Made by a program: the position numbers and the translations under genes
Part shown: positions 47,846 through 56,705 of the stretch, in pieces
Numbering within the stretch: position 1 is the stretch's first letter
How the letters are laid out: the number at the start of each line of letters is the position of its first letter
From: Actinomycetota bacterium
Lineage (GTDB): Bacteria; Actinomycetota; Acidimicrobiia; Acidimicrobiales; CADCSY01
Assembly: GCA_004366205.1 (NCBI GenBank)
Contig: ML178737.1
Coordinates: 1 to 64,000, forward strand
Direction of reading: 5' to 3'
Length of the DNA: 64,000 bases
Notes under the pieces: generated by a model
Databases searched by the model: none
What the model was told of the DNA's origin: nothing
The model's input: only the letters and a program-made list of their open reading frames with translations

Positions 47846-49348
47846 ATGGCCGCCCGAGTGACCTCCTGGATCGACCACTCCGCCGGCACCGTCGACCGCA
47901 GGATCTTCGGAGGCTTCCTCGAGCACCTCGGGCGCGCCGTGTACGGCGGCGTGTACGACCCGGGGAACGCGCATGGCCTCACCGACAGCGACGGCTTCCG
48001 CACCGACGTGCTCGACGCGCTGCGCCCGCTGCAGATGCCGGTCGTGCGCTATCCCGGTGGAAACTTCGTCAGCAACTACGACTGGCGGGACGGGATCGGC
48101 CCGGCCGCGCAGCGGCCCCGCCGGCCCGACTTCGCCTGGCGGTCGATCGAGTCGAACCGCTTCGGCATCGACGAGTTCATGCGCTGGTGCCGGGCGCTCG
48201 GCACCAGCCCGATGCTGGCGGTCAACCTGGGCACCGCCAGCGCTCGCGAGGCCGCCGAGCTCGTCGAGTACTGCAACCTGCCCGGGGGAACGTACTGGTC
48301 GGACCGGCGTCGGGCCAACGGCGCCGCCGACCCCTACGGCGTGACGCTGTGGTGCCTGGGCAACGAGATGGACGGCCCCTGGCAGGCAGGGCACACCACC
48401 GCTGCTGACTACGCCCGGCGGGCGCGCCAGGCGGCGGCTCTCATGCGAGGCATCGACCCGTCGATCGCGCTCGTCGCCTGCGGCTCCTCGCACCGAGCGC
48501 TGCCCACCTACCTCGAGTGGGACCGCGTCGTGCTCGAGGAGTGCTGGGACGAGGTCGACTACATCTCGGTCCACCGCTACAGCGGCAACGTCGAGGGGGA
48601 TGTGGCCGCCTTCCTGGCGGAGGGTGTGGCCGTCGACCGGGTGCTCGACGACTACGCGGGACTGCTCGGCTACGTGCGCGGCCGGCGGCGCAGCCACAAG
48701 CACGTGCACGTCTGCTTCGACGAGTGGAACGTGTGGTATCGGGAGCGGGGTGGCGAGCGTGAGCACGGGGGCTGGCAAGAGGCACCGGCGATGCTGGAGG
48801 AGCGCTACAACCTCGAGGACGCGCTCGTGTGCGCCCAGTACCTGCACGCCTTCATCCGCCGAGCGAACCTCGTGCGCATCGCCTGCCTGGCTCAGATCGT
48901 CAACGTGATCGCCCCGGTCGTGACGCGCCCCGGCGGCCTGCTGCTCCAGACGATCTACCACCCTTTCGCCATGTTGTCGAGTGCGGCGCGGGGAGCTTCA
49001 CTGGTGCCGGTCGTGGACGGGCCCACCTACGAAGCCGGCCGGCGGGGCGAGGTACCGGTGCTCGACGCCGCCCTCACGGCGGACCTCGACGCGGGCACCG
49101 TCACGGCCTCGCTGCTGAACCGTTCGTTCGAACCGCTCGCCGTCGAGGTGGCGGTGGAGGGTGTCCTGCTCGAACGGTGCGTCAGCGCCGAGGTCCTCAC
49201 CGGCGACCCGGCGGCGACGAACGGGTGGGATCGACCGGATGCAGTCCGCCCCACCCGCATCGGCGTAGCCGTGAGCGACGGCACCGCCCGCCTGGACGTG
49301 CCCGGCCCAGGCCTCGCGGTCGCCCGCTTCGCCGCCGCCCGGCGCTGA
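47846..49348 (+). CDS. GH51 alpha-L-arabinofuranosidase
   Basis: The 500-residue protein matches family GH51: N-terminal IFGGFLEHLGRAVYGGVYDP, the acid/base glutamate in CLGNEMDG (E174) and the nucleophile in FDEWNVWY (E293), followed by a C-terminal beta domain. It removes terminal arabinofuranose from plant arabinoxylan or arabinan fragments, or from arabinosylated glycans. There is no signal peptide, so it acts on imported oligosaccharides. The ATG follows GAAGGAG. It ends 37 bp before the stop of the TetR gene on the other strand. Confidence 0.92.
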   Translation: MAARVTSWIDHSAGTVDRRIFGGFLEHLGRAVYGGVYDPGNAHGLTDSDGFRTDVLDALRPLQMPVVRYPGGNFVSNYDWRDGIGPAAQRPRRPDFAWRSIESNRFGIDEFMRWCRALGTSPMLAVNLGTASAREAAELVEYCNLPGGTYWSDRRRANGAADPYGVTLWCLGNEMDGPWQAGHTTAADYARRARQAAALMRGIDPSIALVACGSSHRALPTYLEWDRVVLEECWDEVDYISVHRYSGNVEGDVAAFLAEGVAVDRVLDDYAGLLGYVRGRRRSHKHVHVCFDEWNVWYRERGGEREHGGWQEAPAMLEERYNLEDALVCAQYLHAFIRRANLVRIACLAQIVNVIAPVVTRPGGLLLQTIYHPFAMLSSAARGASLVPVVDGPTYEAGRRGEVPVLDAALTADLDAGTVTASLLNRSFEPLAVEVAVEGVLLERCVSAEVLTGDPAATNGWDRPDAVRPTRIGVAVSDGTARLDVPGPGLAVARFAAARR

Positions 49349-49385
49349 GGCGCGGCGGGACCCGTCGGGGCGGTAGCCCTCAAGG

Positions 49386-49985
49386 TCAGCCGCGGGAGGC
49401 GTGGACCACGCCGAGGCAGGCGGCGACCGCGAGGCGCTCGAGCTCGTCCCGGGGGGCGTCGCCGCGGTGCCACGCGGAGGCCGAGCTGATCAGGATTCCG
49501 AGCAGCAGCTGGGCAACCGCAGGCGTCGCCGCCTCGGGCACCTCAAACGACTCGGTGAGCAACGCATGGATGAACTGCCAGGCCCCCAGCTCGCTCTCCA
49601 TGCGGTCGGCGACGTCGGCCGGAGGGCTGTTCATGACGCTCAGCAACGCCCGGTGCTCCCAGGCCACGTCGAGAAACGCTCCGACGGTGGCAGCAACGCG
49701 ATCGTCGGGTGCGGCGAGCTCGGCCACGGCCTCGACTATCCGGGTGCCCAGTTCCTGGTTGAAACGCAGGAAGAGCTCGCCCAGTACTGCGTCGGCGTTG
49801 CCGAAGTGACGGTAGGGCAGCGCCTTGTTGACGCCGGCCCGGGCGGCCACACCCTCCATGCTGAACCCAGATGGCCCTCGCTCGGCCAGCAACGCCATAG
49901 CGGCCTCGAGCAGCTGCTCGCGGCGGGCCGCAGCGGGCAAGCGGCGGGGCGCCGCGGCGTCAGCACTGGGGCCGGTCGCAGGCAC
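49386..49985 (-). CDS. TetR family regulator of the exported ADC-like gene cluster
   Basis: The 199-residue protein has a TetR helix-turn-helix (about residues 20-65; AAMALLAERGPSGFSMEGVAARAG followed by NKALPYRHFGNADAVLGEL) and a helical effector half. It diverges from the PQQ-propeller/ADC operon. A palindrome at 50103-50118 between them has a near-identical twin at 59305-59320, in front of the double-ADC and GMC genes. I infer that this repressor controls both loci. The effector is unknown, perhaps a keto acid or lactone handled by the cluster. Confidence 0.85.
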   Translation of the reverse strand: MPATGPSADAAAPRRLPAAARREQLLEAAMALLAERGPSGFSMEGVAARAGVNKALPYRHFGNADAVLGELFLRFNQELGTRIVEAVAELAAPDDRVAATVGAFLDVAWEHRALLSVMNSPPADVADRMESELGAWQFIHALLTESFEVPEAATPAVAQLLLGILISSASAWHRGDAPRDELERLAVAACLGVVHASRG

Positions 49986-50102
49986 GGCACGAGCGTAGGG
50001 GACGGTGCCGGCCTTCGGCGGCCTCCGACGCCGCCCGAGCGGCTGGCAGCTTCGGAACCGCGCGCGGTCAGGAGGAATCGGGGAGGTCGGCGTCCAATAT
50101 AT

Positions 50103-50118
50103 GTAACGCTACCGTGAC
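50103..50118. promoter_or_regulatory. Candidate TetR operator, copy 1 of the GTMACG-N4-CGTKAC site
   Basis: GTAACG-CTAC-CGTGAC is a dyad with one mismatched pair, immediately downstream of the AT-rich CCAATATAT patch that could be the promoter of the PQQ-propeller operon. Its reverse complement matches the site at 59305-59320 at 14 of 16 bases. Confidence 0.6.
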
Positions 50119-50138
50119 TTACGAGCTGGGGAGGAGCG

Positions 50139-51674
50139 ATGCGACGTCGACGGAGCTGGATCGTGCCGACGGTGGTGATGCTGGTGGCAGGACTGTGCGC
50201 CGCACCGGCGGCGCTCGCCCGCCCGGGTCCATCCCTGCGGGGATGTGCCGAGGCAAACCACCCGGGCGGGGACTGGCGCTGGTACAGCCACGACCGGTCC
50301 GGCACCCGGCACCAGCCCAGCGAGGACCGCATCGGGCCGGGCAACGCCCGGGACCTCACCGTCGGTTGGCGCCTCGAGCTGCCCGAGCACGGTGTGGCCG
50401 GGACCTTGCAGAACACGCCGATCATCGCCGACGGCTGCGCCTACCTCCTGACCGATCAGGGATGGGTCGTGGCGCTCAACGCCGACAGCGGCGACGTCCT
50501 GTGGACCACCCGGCTCGACTACGCACCGGCCGCCTACGGCGGTGGCGCCGTCGGCTCCCCGGCTGTGGACCGGCACCGGGTCTACGTCACGATCAACCGC
50601 TTCGAAGCCCCGTACGTCGCTGCGCTCGACCGGCGCAGCGGCGAGGTGTTGTGGACAACCGTGCTCGACACTGGTCCCGGCGCATACGCCTACGCCCAGC
50701 CCCTGCTCCTACACAACTTCGTGTTCACGCCCTTCGGCGGTGACCAGGCCAGCAGCGAGAGCAGCGGCGGTTGGACGATCAAGCGGGCCTCCGACGGAGC
50801 GGTCATCGCCCACCACCGGCTCTTCGACGAGCTCGACCACGCCGCCGGGTACGCCGGCGCGTCGATCTGGGCCACTCCCGTGCTCGACCCCGCCACCCGC
50901 CACGCCTACGTGGGCACGGCCAACCCCGCTCCAGGCGGCCGGGAGCACGAGCTGGCCAACTCGATCATCAAGATCGACCTGGACCATCGGCGCCCGACAT
51001 TCGGGCGGATCGTCGGTCACTACAAGGGCACGCCCGACACCTACGTGGAGGGGCTGGACGAGCAGCCCGTGTGCCGCAACGCGCCACCGACCTTCTACCC
51101 GGCCAACGCCCTGCCGTGCGCCCACCTCGACCTCGATTTCGGTGCGAGCCCCAACCTCTTCGAGGTCGACGGGCGGCTGCGGGTCGGGGAGCTGCAGAAG
51201 TCCGGCGTCTACCACGTGGCCGATGCCGAGACGATGGAAGGGGTCTGGTCCACGCCGATCGCCCCTCCCTGCTTCCCGTGCAACGCCTCGACCAGCGCCG
51301 TGGCCGACGGCCGGATCTTCGCCGTGGGCACACCGCCCGGGCAGCTGGTGGCGCTCGACGCCGCCGGCGGCAGCCCGCTGTGGGTCTACCCGGTGGCATC
51401 GGGCCTGCACTACCAGTCGGTGTCGGTCGCCAACGGCGTCGTCTACACCTTCGACGGCAATACCATCCATGGTGTCGACGCCGCCACGGGCATCCCGGTG
51501 CTGCGCCAGCTCCTGACGATCGACACCACGTCGGTGCGCCCGCCGCGCTCGTTCGACCACCCCGCCATCGCCGGCGCCCTCGGCATCAGCTCGAGCGGCA
51601 TCGCCATCGCCCGCAACACCCTCTACGTGGCCGCGGGGAACACCCTCGTGGCCCTCACCCTGCCCAGCTCGTGA
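50139..51674 (+). CDS. Exported PQQ-type beta-propeller protein
   Basis: The 511-residue protein has a signal peptide (RRRRSWIVPTVVMLVAGLCAAPAALA) and a beta-propeller with quinoprotein alcohol dehydrogenase-type blades. W-docking style repeats include YLLTDQGWVVALNADSGDVLW, VAALDRRSGEVLW and LVALDAAGGSPLW. An early WRWYSHDRSGTRHQP resembles the start of PQQ dehydrogenases. I do not see the adjacent-cysteine pair or a cytochrome motif (CxxCH) of true PQQ enzymes, so it may be a structural or binding propeller. The ATG follows GGGGAGGAG. It heads the operon of three exported ADC-like proteins. Confidence 0.82.
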   Translation: MRRRRSWIVPTVVMLVAGLCAAPAALARPGPSLRGCAEANHPGGDWRWYSHDRSGTRHQPSEDRIGPGNARDLTVGWRLELPEHGVAGTLQNTPIIADGCAYLLTDQGWVVALNADSGDVLWTTRLDYAPAAYGGGAVGSPAVDRHRVYVTINRFEAPYVAALDRRSGEVLWTTVLDTGPGAYAYAQPLLLHNFVFTPFGGDQASSESSGGWTIKRASDGAVIAHHRLFDELDHAAGYAGASIWATPVLDPATRHAYVGTANPAPGGREHELANSIIKIDLDHRRPTFGRIVGHYKGTPDTYVEGLDEQPVCRNAPPTFYPANALPCAHLDLDFGASPNLFEVDGRLRVGELQKSGVYHVADAETMEGVWSTPIAPPCFPCNASTSAVADGRIFAVGTPPGQLVALDAAGGSPLWVYPVASGLHYQSVSVANGVVYTFDGNTIHGVDAATGIPVLRQLLTIDTTSVRPPRSFDHPAIAGALGISSSGIAIARNTLYVAAGNTLVALTLPSS

Positions 51675-51691
51675 CCGCCAAGGAGACCACC

Positions 51692-53212
51692 ATGCACCGA
51701 CGCCTTCTCGGAGCCATCACCGCGGCGCTGCTCGCGCTCTCGCTCGTGGCACTGGTCCCCACGGCCCAGGCCACCGAGGACGATAGCAACGGCTCGGACG
51801 AGGAGTTCCTCGACCCGCGGTCGGGCTGTGAGCAGAACCTGGCCGACTGCGGGTTCCCGGTGCTCATCCCGGGCCACATCCGGCTGTTCGCCACGTTCCT
51901 GCCGATCCGCCCCACCCAGCAGGCCCGCGCCCACTACCGGCGGCTGCTGCCACCGGGCTTCTCGATGCCCGAGCGGCCGGGGTTCTTCGTCTCGTTCGCC
52001 GACTACCACGTCGGCGCCGACGTCGGGCCGGGCAGCCGCGCCGTCCCCCAGCTGGCCGAGCAGCTCGGGCAGGCTCCGGCCGGCACCGCCTGGCGGGAGG
52101 CGGGGCTCCACATGATCGCCCGGTACACCACCGAGCAGGGTGTCACCGCCGACGGGATCTTCGAGCTGGCCTTCGCCACCGACGGGCTCGTCGGCTACCT
52201 CGGCCGGCCCAGCTACCCCAAGTACTACGCGGACGTGACGTTCGAGACCAACGAGAACGGTCTGCCCGCCCGCCTCTCCGGGCCCGACAGCGTGTGGCAC
52301 TCGGCCGCGCTGGTGCACGGCCCGACGACGAACGGGAGAGCCGAGCCCACCAGCGCGGGCACCTTCACCCCTGCCGACGTGGCGCTGCCGTGGTGGGTGA
52401 CCGAAGGCCTCGGACCCGACTGGAGACTGGCCCCGAACAACCGTGACGGCGGCGGCACCCATCAGGGGCCCGACGTGCTCCAACTGCGGGTGACCTACCA
52501 GGGCGCGACCCCGCTCGCCTGGATCGGAGGCCGCAACCTGGGCGCGGCGGAGATCCCCGGGCTCACCGGCCAACCCCAGTGGGTGCCAGGCCTCGTCGAC
52601 ATCTCGCTCGACCCACGCCTGCACCGCTACGACGAGCAGTCGCCCGAGCCCATCCCCGACGAGCTGTGGCACAACATCGACCTGCGGCGCATCGTCGACG
52701 TCGTCCAGACCCAGCCGGGCGCCCGGATCGACGGCCAGCTCATGCTCCACGCCCTCGAGGACCGGCGGGTGGGACCCGGCGGCTGCGCCTGGGACGGCAG
52801 CTGCCGGGAGCCGCTGCAGTACCGCCCCGCGCCCGAGGACCAGGCGCCGGCGTGGTCGAACTCGCCGGTCGGCTTCCTCGACGGAGTCGCCTGCCAGACC
52901 GGTTCGACCCCAGCCGGCGACGGCAGCTGCGAGTTCACCGCTCGGACGCCCGGCGGCGCCTACCTGTCAGGGTTCGTCTCGGCGACCACCGGATCGTTCG
53001 AGATCGCCGCCACCGAGGCGGGCTGTCGCATCTGGGCCTACGACCGGGCAGCCACCGGCAGCTTCGGCCTGGTGTACCAGGAGCCCAGCGGTGACGTGTT
53101 CCGGGCCTCGGGTGCAGGCATCGGGACCCTCGTGTTCGAGGACGGCTGCACCTACCGGCTCACCGTCTCGTCCGACGGGGCCGGCGCCGTGTGGGCCGGC
53201 CAGACCAACTGA
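51692..53212 (+). CDS. Exported acetoacetate-decarboxylase-fold protein 1
   Basis: The 506-residue protein has a signal peptide (1-27), a short acidic linker, a cysteine pair C46/C53 (GCEQNLADC) and an ADC-like domain: RRLLPPGF, FFVSFADYHVG, WREAGLHMIARY with E136, and GRPSYPKYYADV with K177. The glutamate and lysine match the catalytic Glu and Schiff-base Lys of acetoacetate decarboxylase. The second lysine of the PKK motif is tyrosine. A C-terminal extension (from about 375) with several cysteines (GGCAWDGSC, ACQTGSTP, DGSCEF) is unique to this copy. Export of an ADC-fold protein is unusual. ATG after AAGGAG; 17 bp behind the propeller gene. Confidence 0.78.
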   Translation: MHRRLLGAITAALLALSLVALVPTAQATEDDSNGSDEEFLDPRSGCEQNLADCGFPVLIPGHIRLFATFLPIRPTQQARAHYRRLLPPGFSMPERPGFFVSFADYHVGADVGPGSRAVPQLAEQLGQAPAGTAWREAGLHMIARYTTEQGVTADGIFELAFATDGLVGYLGRPSYPKYYADVTFETNENGLPARLSGPDSVWHSAALVHGPTTNGRAEPTSAGTFTPADVALPWWVTEGLGPDWRLAPNNRDGGGTHQGPDVLQLRVTYQGATPLAWIGGRNLGAAEIPGLTGQPQWVPGLVDISLDPRLHRYDEQSPEPIPDELWHNIDLRRIVDVVQTQPGARIDGQLMLHALEDRRVGPGGCAWDGSCREPLQYRPAPEDQAPAWSNSPVGFLDGVACQTGSTPAGDGSCEFTARTPGGAYLSGFVSATTGSFEIAATEAGCRIWAYDRAATGSFGLVYQEPSGDVFRASGAGIGTLVFEDGCTYRLTVSSDGAGAVWAGQTN

Positions 53213-53247
53213 CCTGCCCGACAACCCGCGCACCTGGAGGGAAGCGA

Positions 53248-54408
53248 ATGACCCGGATCAAGCGAATCGTCTGGCTGTTCGCCACGCTCGCCCTCGCCGG
53301 CTCGGCACTGGTGCTCAGCCCCAGCGCGCAGGCGGGCCAGGAGCAGCCCGAGTACCCGTACTGCGGCGAGCGGACGCTGGCCGACTGCGAGAACCTGCCG
53401 GGCTACGGCACACCCGCCCAGGTGGAGGGCGTGCACGCCATCCTCCCGCTGCGGGACACGCTGGAGGCCCGCAGCCTGTACTACAAGCTGATCGGTCCCC
53501 GGTTCGAGATGCCCGACACCCCGATGGTGCGGGTCATCTTCAACGACATCCGCCTCGGGCACGCCGTCCCCGTCGTGCAGGACATGGGTCCCACGAGGTA
53601 CGACAGCCGCTACCTCGAGTTCGGGCTGCAGCTGCTCGTACGGTACGGGCCCCACATCGGCTGGCGTGACGTGCGCCTGGTGCTGAACGACCGGGCGGGC
53701 TTCGAGCTCGGTCGCGCCGGCGCGACCCCGAAGTTCCTGGCCGACATGGTCTACGAACAGGACCCCCGCGAGATCGCCGGCTACGCCACGGCACGGGTCG
53801 ACGGGGCGTTCGTGATGCGGGCCGACTGGGAGATCGCCCCCGACCTCGAGCTCGACGTCGACTACGTCGAGCCCACCAACTTCCGCATGAGCGACAACAC
53901 CGAGGACGGCGACAGCTGGAACGGCCGGGTCGGCCACGGAGGGTTCAGCACCCTTCCGGGCGTGCCCGTGGAGTGGATCACCGGGGTCGACCTGCCGGTC
54001 GCCAACCCCACCGCCGCGACCTATCCCGCGACCGCCGTCCGGGTGCGGGTTCGCCTCACCGCGGACTGGAACCAGTTCGACGATCCCCCGGCCGAGCGCC
54101 GGTCGTGGTTCGATCCGAAGCCCCTACCGGCGATGTTCGCCGACGGCGAGCACTTGGGCGTCCTCGTCGACCTCGACCAGGAGGTCCCCGGCGTGCAGTA
54201 CGGCCCCTCCCACGGGATCCTCCTCGCCGAGGGGTCGAACGTCACGAACGACGGGCCGTGCGCCGAACGCGCCAACTGCGAGGGCGGCACCTACCGCGAC
54301 GAGGCGACGGCTCCACCCGGTGAGGGGCCGCCGGACGACGACCCGCGCACACCGCCCGGGCGGCCCGACCAGCCCGGCCGGTCCGACCCACCAGGCCGCC
54401 GGGGCTGA
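53248..54408 (+). CDS. Exported acetoacetate-decarboxylase-fold protein 2
   Basis: The 386-residue protein has a signal peptide (TRIKRIVWLFATLALAGSAL, cleavage near AQA at 27-29) and the paired cysteines C39/C47 (CGERTLADC). Its ADC-like domain shows YLEFGLQLLVRY with E124 and GRAGATPKFLADMV with K162. The neighbour of the lysine is phenylalanine. The LPPGF element of its sisters is reduced to IGPRF. The C-terminus is a Pro/Gly/Asp tail (about 355-386) likely to be flexible, perhaps wall-spanning. The ATG follows GGAGGGAA. It lies between two paralogues on the same message, so all three were probably made by tandem duplication. Confidence 0.77.
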   Translation: MTRIKRIVWLFATLALAGSALVLSPSAQAGQEQPEYPYCGERTLADCENLPGYGTPAQVEGVHAILPLRDTLEARSLYYKLIGPRFEMPDTPMVRVIFNDIRLGHAVPVVQDMGPTRYDSRYLEFGLQLLVRYGPHIGWRDVRLVLNDRAGFELGRAGATPKFLADMVYEQDPREIAGYATARVDGAFVMRADWEIAPDLELDVDYVEPTNFRMSDNTEDGDSWNGRVGHGGFSTLPGVPVEWITGVDLPVANPTAATYPATAVRVRVRLTADWNQFDDPPAERRSWFDPKPLPAMFADGEHLGVLVDLDQEVPGVQYGPSHGILLAEGSNVTNDGPCAERANCEGGTYRDEATAPPGEGPPDDDPRTPPGRPDQPGRSDPPGRRG

Positions 54409-54448
54409 GGCCGGCGCGTCCGAAGCAGCCACTGCGAGAGGAGAACCG

Positions 54449-55525
54449 ATGGGCACCGCACGACGCACGCTCTGCATGCTCAGCATGGTCGCCGTGTTGG
54501 CCGCCGGGTTGGCGGTGGTGCCGCCCGCCCAGGCCGGGGAGAGTGCCGAGCCGCAGCGCCACGGCTGTGACGACGCTGCCCGCGACTGCGTCGAGCAACA
54601 GCAGGGCTTCCTGCCGATCCCCGGCGGGGCGAACCTGATCGCCGCCTACCTGCCCGTCCGCAACCACCCCAAGGCCCGGCGCGCCTACCAGGCGCTGCTG
54701 CCTCCGGGCTTCGAGTTGCCCGCCAAGCCGGTGTTCAACCTCCTGGCGTTCGAGTACCACGCCGGGGCCCGGGTGCCGGTCGCCGAGGACGTGCCCGGCA
54801 TGCTCGACCCGCGTGGCGGGGCCGGTTGGGGCACGCACTGGATGGAGCTCGGCCTGCAGATGCGGGTCAAGTTCTCCGGTACCGGCGAGGAGGGCTGGTA
54901 CTACATCGCCATCGGCACCGACGGGAACATCGCCTACGGTGGCATCGACCTCGGCTACGCCAAGTATCGGGCCCACACCACGTTCGACCAGTGGCCCGAC
55001 CGGTGGCGGGCCAGCGCGACGGTGCTCGGTGACGGAACGTACCCCCACGCCGACCCGGACACGTGGACGACGACCATGGCCCTCGATTGGCGCGCCGACG
55101 AGCGAGCGCCCGCCCCGGTGGCCTCGCACGAGCGCGACATCTGGGCGGGACGCGGCGCCGACGCCGAGTTCTTCCTGAAACCCGTGCACCAGGGTCCCGA
55201 GACCCACCGGCTCCTCCGCCCCTTCATGCCGGCGGTGCCGGCCCAGTGGCTGGCCGGCGGCGCCCTGCCCGATGCAGCGGAGGTCCCGCCCGCCACCGGC
55301 TTCGAACCGATGCGACCGGGCTGGGTGCACGTCCAGCTCGAACCGAACCTCGACCTCTACGACCACGCATCGGAGCAGCCGCTCCCGAACCTGCTGGCCG
55401 GTACCCGGTACACGCTCGCCGACATCGTCGACGTCGACACGGTCGTCCCCGGCGTCGCCTGGCGACTCGAGCAGGGCATCCTCTTCACGCAGTCGACCGT
55501 GGTCCGCGGCAGCGACGGGCAGTAG
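54449..55525 (+). CDS. Exported acetoacetate-decarboxylase-fold protein 3
   Basis: The 358-residue protein has a signal peptide (CMLSMVAVLAAGLAVVPPAQA), paired cysteines C40/C47 (GCDDAARDC) and an ADC-like domain: YQALLPPGFELP, FNLLAFEYHAG, WMELGLQMRVKF with E133 and DLGYAKYRAHTTF with K172. Again one lysine remains and its neighbour is tyrosine. It ends without the extensions seen in copies 1 and 2. The ATG follows GAGAGGAG. The next gene starts 4 bp after its stop. Catalysis (decarboxylation, aldol or retro-aldol chemistry by Schiff base) is possible but not shown. Confidence 0.77.
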   Translation: MGTARRTLCMLSMVAVLAAGLAVVPPAQAGESAEPQRHGCDDAARDCVEQQQGFLPIPGGANLIAAYLPVRNHPKARRAYQALLPPGFELPAKPVFNLLAFEYHAGARVPVAEDVPGMLDPRGGAGWGTHWMELGLQMRVKFSGTGEEGWYYIAIGTDGNIAYGGIDLGYAKYRAHTTFDQWPDRWRASATVLGDGTYPHADPDTWTTTMALDWRADERAPAPVASHERDIWAGRGADAEFFLKPVHQGPETHRLLRPFMPAVPAQWLAGGALPDAAEVPPATGFEPMRPGWVHVQLEPNLDLYDHASEQPLPNLLAGTRYTLADIVDVDTVVPGVAWRLEQGILFTQSTVVRGSDGQ

Positions 55526-55529
55526 CCGC

Positions 55530-56615
55530 ATGGCTCGCATCGTGGTCTTCGGTGCCACCGGCTACACCGGCCGGCTGGTCGTCGGGGCGCTGGTCCGGCG
55601 GGGGCAGCGCCCCGTCCTCGCCGGGCGCCGGGCGGCGAGCCTCGCTGCCCTCGGCGACGAGCACGGCGGCCTGGAGACCGCGGTGGCCGACGTCGGCCGG
55701 CCCGAGTCCGTCCGCGACCTGATTGGTCCCGGCGACGTGCTGGTGACCACGGTCGGTCCCTTCGTGCTCCACGGCGCGGTCGCGCTCGAGGCCACCATCG
55801 CCGCTGGCGCGCACTACCTGGACTCCACGGGCGAGGCTGCCTTCATCCGCCGCGTTGTCGCCGAGTCCGACCGCGCCGCGCAGGCTGGCTGCGCCCTACT
55901 ACCGGCCTACGGCTACGACTTCGTTCCCGGGAACATCGCCGCCGCCCTCGCAGCCGACGAAGCCGGACCGGCAGCCCGGGGGATCGAGGTCGTCTACGCC
56001 GGACTCGGTCAGCACGTGAGCAGCGGGACACGCGCCTCGGCGCTCCTGATGGCCGAGCACCCGACGCACCGCCTGTCCCGGCGCCGCCTGCGGGAGATCC
56101 CCGCGGGCCGCGAGATCCGATCGTTCGCCCATGACGGCAAGAGCTGGCGGGCACTGCTGGCGGGCGGCACCGAGCCCCTCCTCCTCCCCGCGGCCCACCC
56201 GCATCTCGAGAACGTCTCGGTGTGGCTGGAGCTCGGGGCGGCGGCGTTCGCCGCCAAGGCGGCGTCGTACGTCGCGCCGGTCGCGCTGCGCGCACCCGTG
56301 CTGGGCGGGCGCCTCCGGTCGCTGGCCCGGCGGGCGGCAACCACGACGGGGAAGGGTCCGGATGCCGAGCAGCGGAGCCGATCGATGACGATGGTCGTCG
56401 CCCGTGCGGTCGACGGACAGGGCCTGCAACTCACACGGGTGGCGCTACAGGGCCCCGACGCCTACGACATCACGGCCGAGGCGCTGGCGTTCGGCGCCAT
56501 CACCCTCGCCGAGGAAGGGACCGACCGCCGAGGCGTCATCGGCCCGGTCGAGCTGCACGGCCCGGCAGCTACGAACGAGCTTCTCGCCGAGCTGCGCCTG
56601 GTCCGCGTCGGCTGA
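55530..56615 (+). CDS. Saccharopine dehydrogenase-like oxidoreductase
   Basis: The 361-residue protein starts ARIVVFGATGYTGRLV, a Rossmann motif GATGYTG typical of the saccharopine dehydrogenase / trans-acting enoyl reductase group, and continues with VTTVGPFVLHG and YLDSTGEAAFIRRV. Members include mycobacterial enoyl reductases acting on polyketide-derived lipids. There is no signal peptide, so it is cytosolic, unlike the four gene products before it. It starts 4 bp after the third ADC-like gene and is probably the last gene of that operon. The substrate is unknown. Confidence 0.85.
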   Translation: MARIVVFGATGYTGRLVVGALVRRGQRPVLAGRRAASLAALGDEHGGLETAVADVGRPESVRDLIGPGDVLVTTVGPFVLHGAVALEATIAAGAHYLDSTGEAAFIRRVVAESDRAAQAGCALLPAYGYDFVPGNIAAALAADEAGPAARGIEVVYAGLGQHVSSGTRASALLMAEHPTHRLSRRRLREIPAGREIRSFAHDGKSWRALLAGGTEPLLLPAAHPHLENVSVWLELGAAAFAAKAASYVAPVALRAPVLGGRLRSLARRAATTTGKGPDAEQRSRSMTMVVARAVDGQGLQLTRVALQGPDAYDITAEALAFGAITLAEEGTDRRGVIGPVELHGPAATNELLAELRLVRVG

Positions 56616-56630
56616 CGGGCAGCACCCCCA

Positions 56631-56686
56631 CCGGTTCTGGGTGCGTCCGGTTTCGCGTGGGTGCAACCAGCGCCTACCAGAACCGG
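56631..56686. repeat. Palindromic repeat, family A copy 5
   Basis: Perfect 10-bp arms CCGGTTCTGG and CCAGAACCGG enclose a centre with TTTCGCGTGGGTG and ACCAGCGC, as in copies 3 and 4. Core spacing is again 50 bp. It sits in the 90-bp gap between two convergent genes, where it could also act as a two-way terminator. Confidence 0.8.
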
Positions 56687-56705
56687 GCGGGTGGGGCGGG
56701 CGCCG

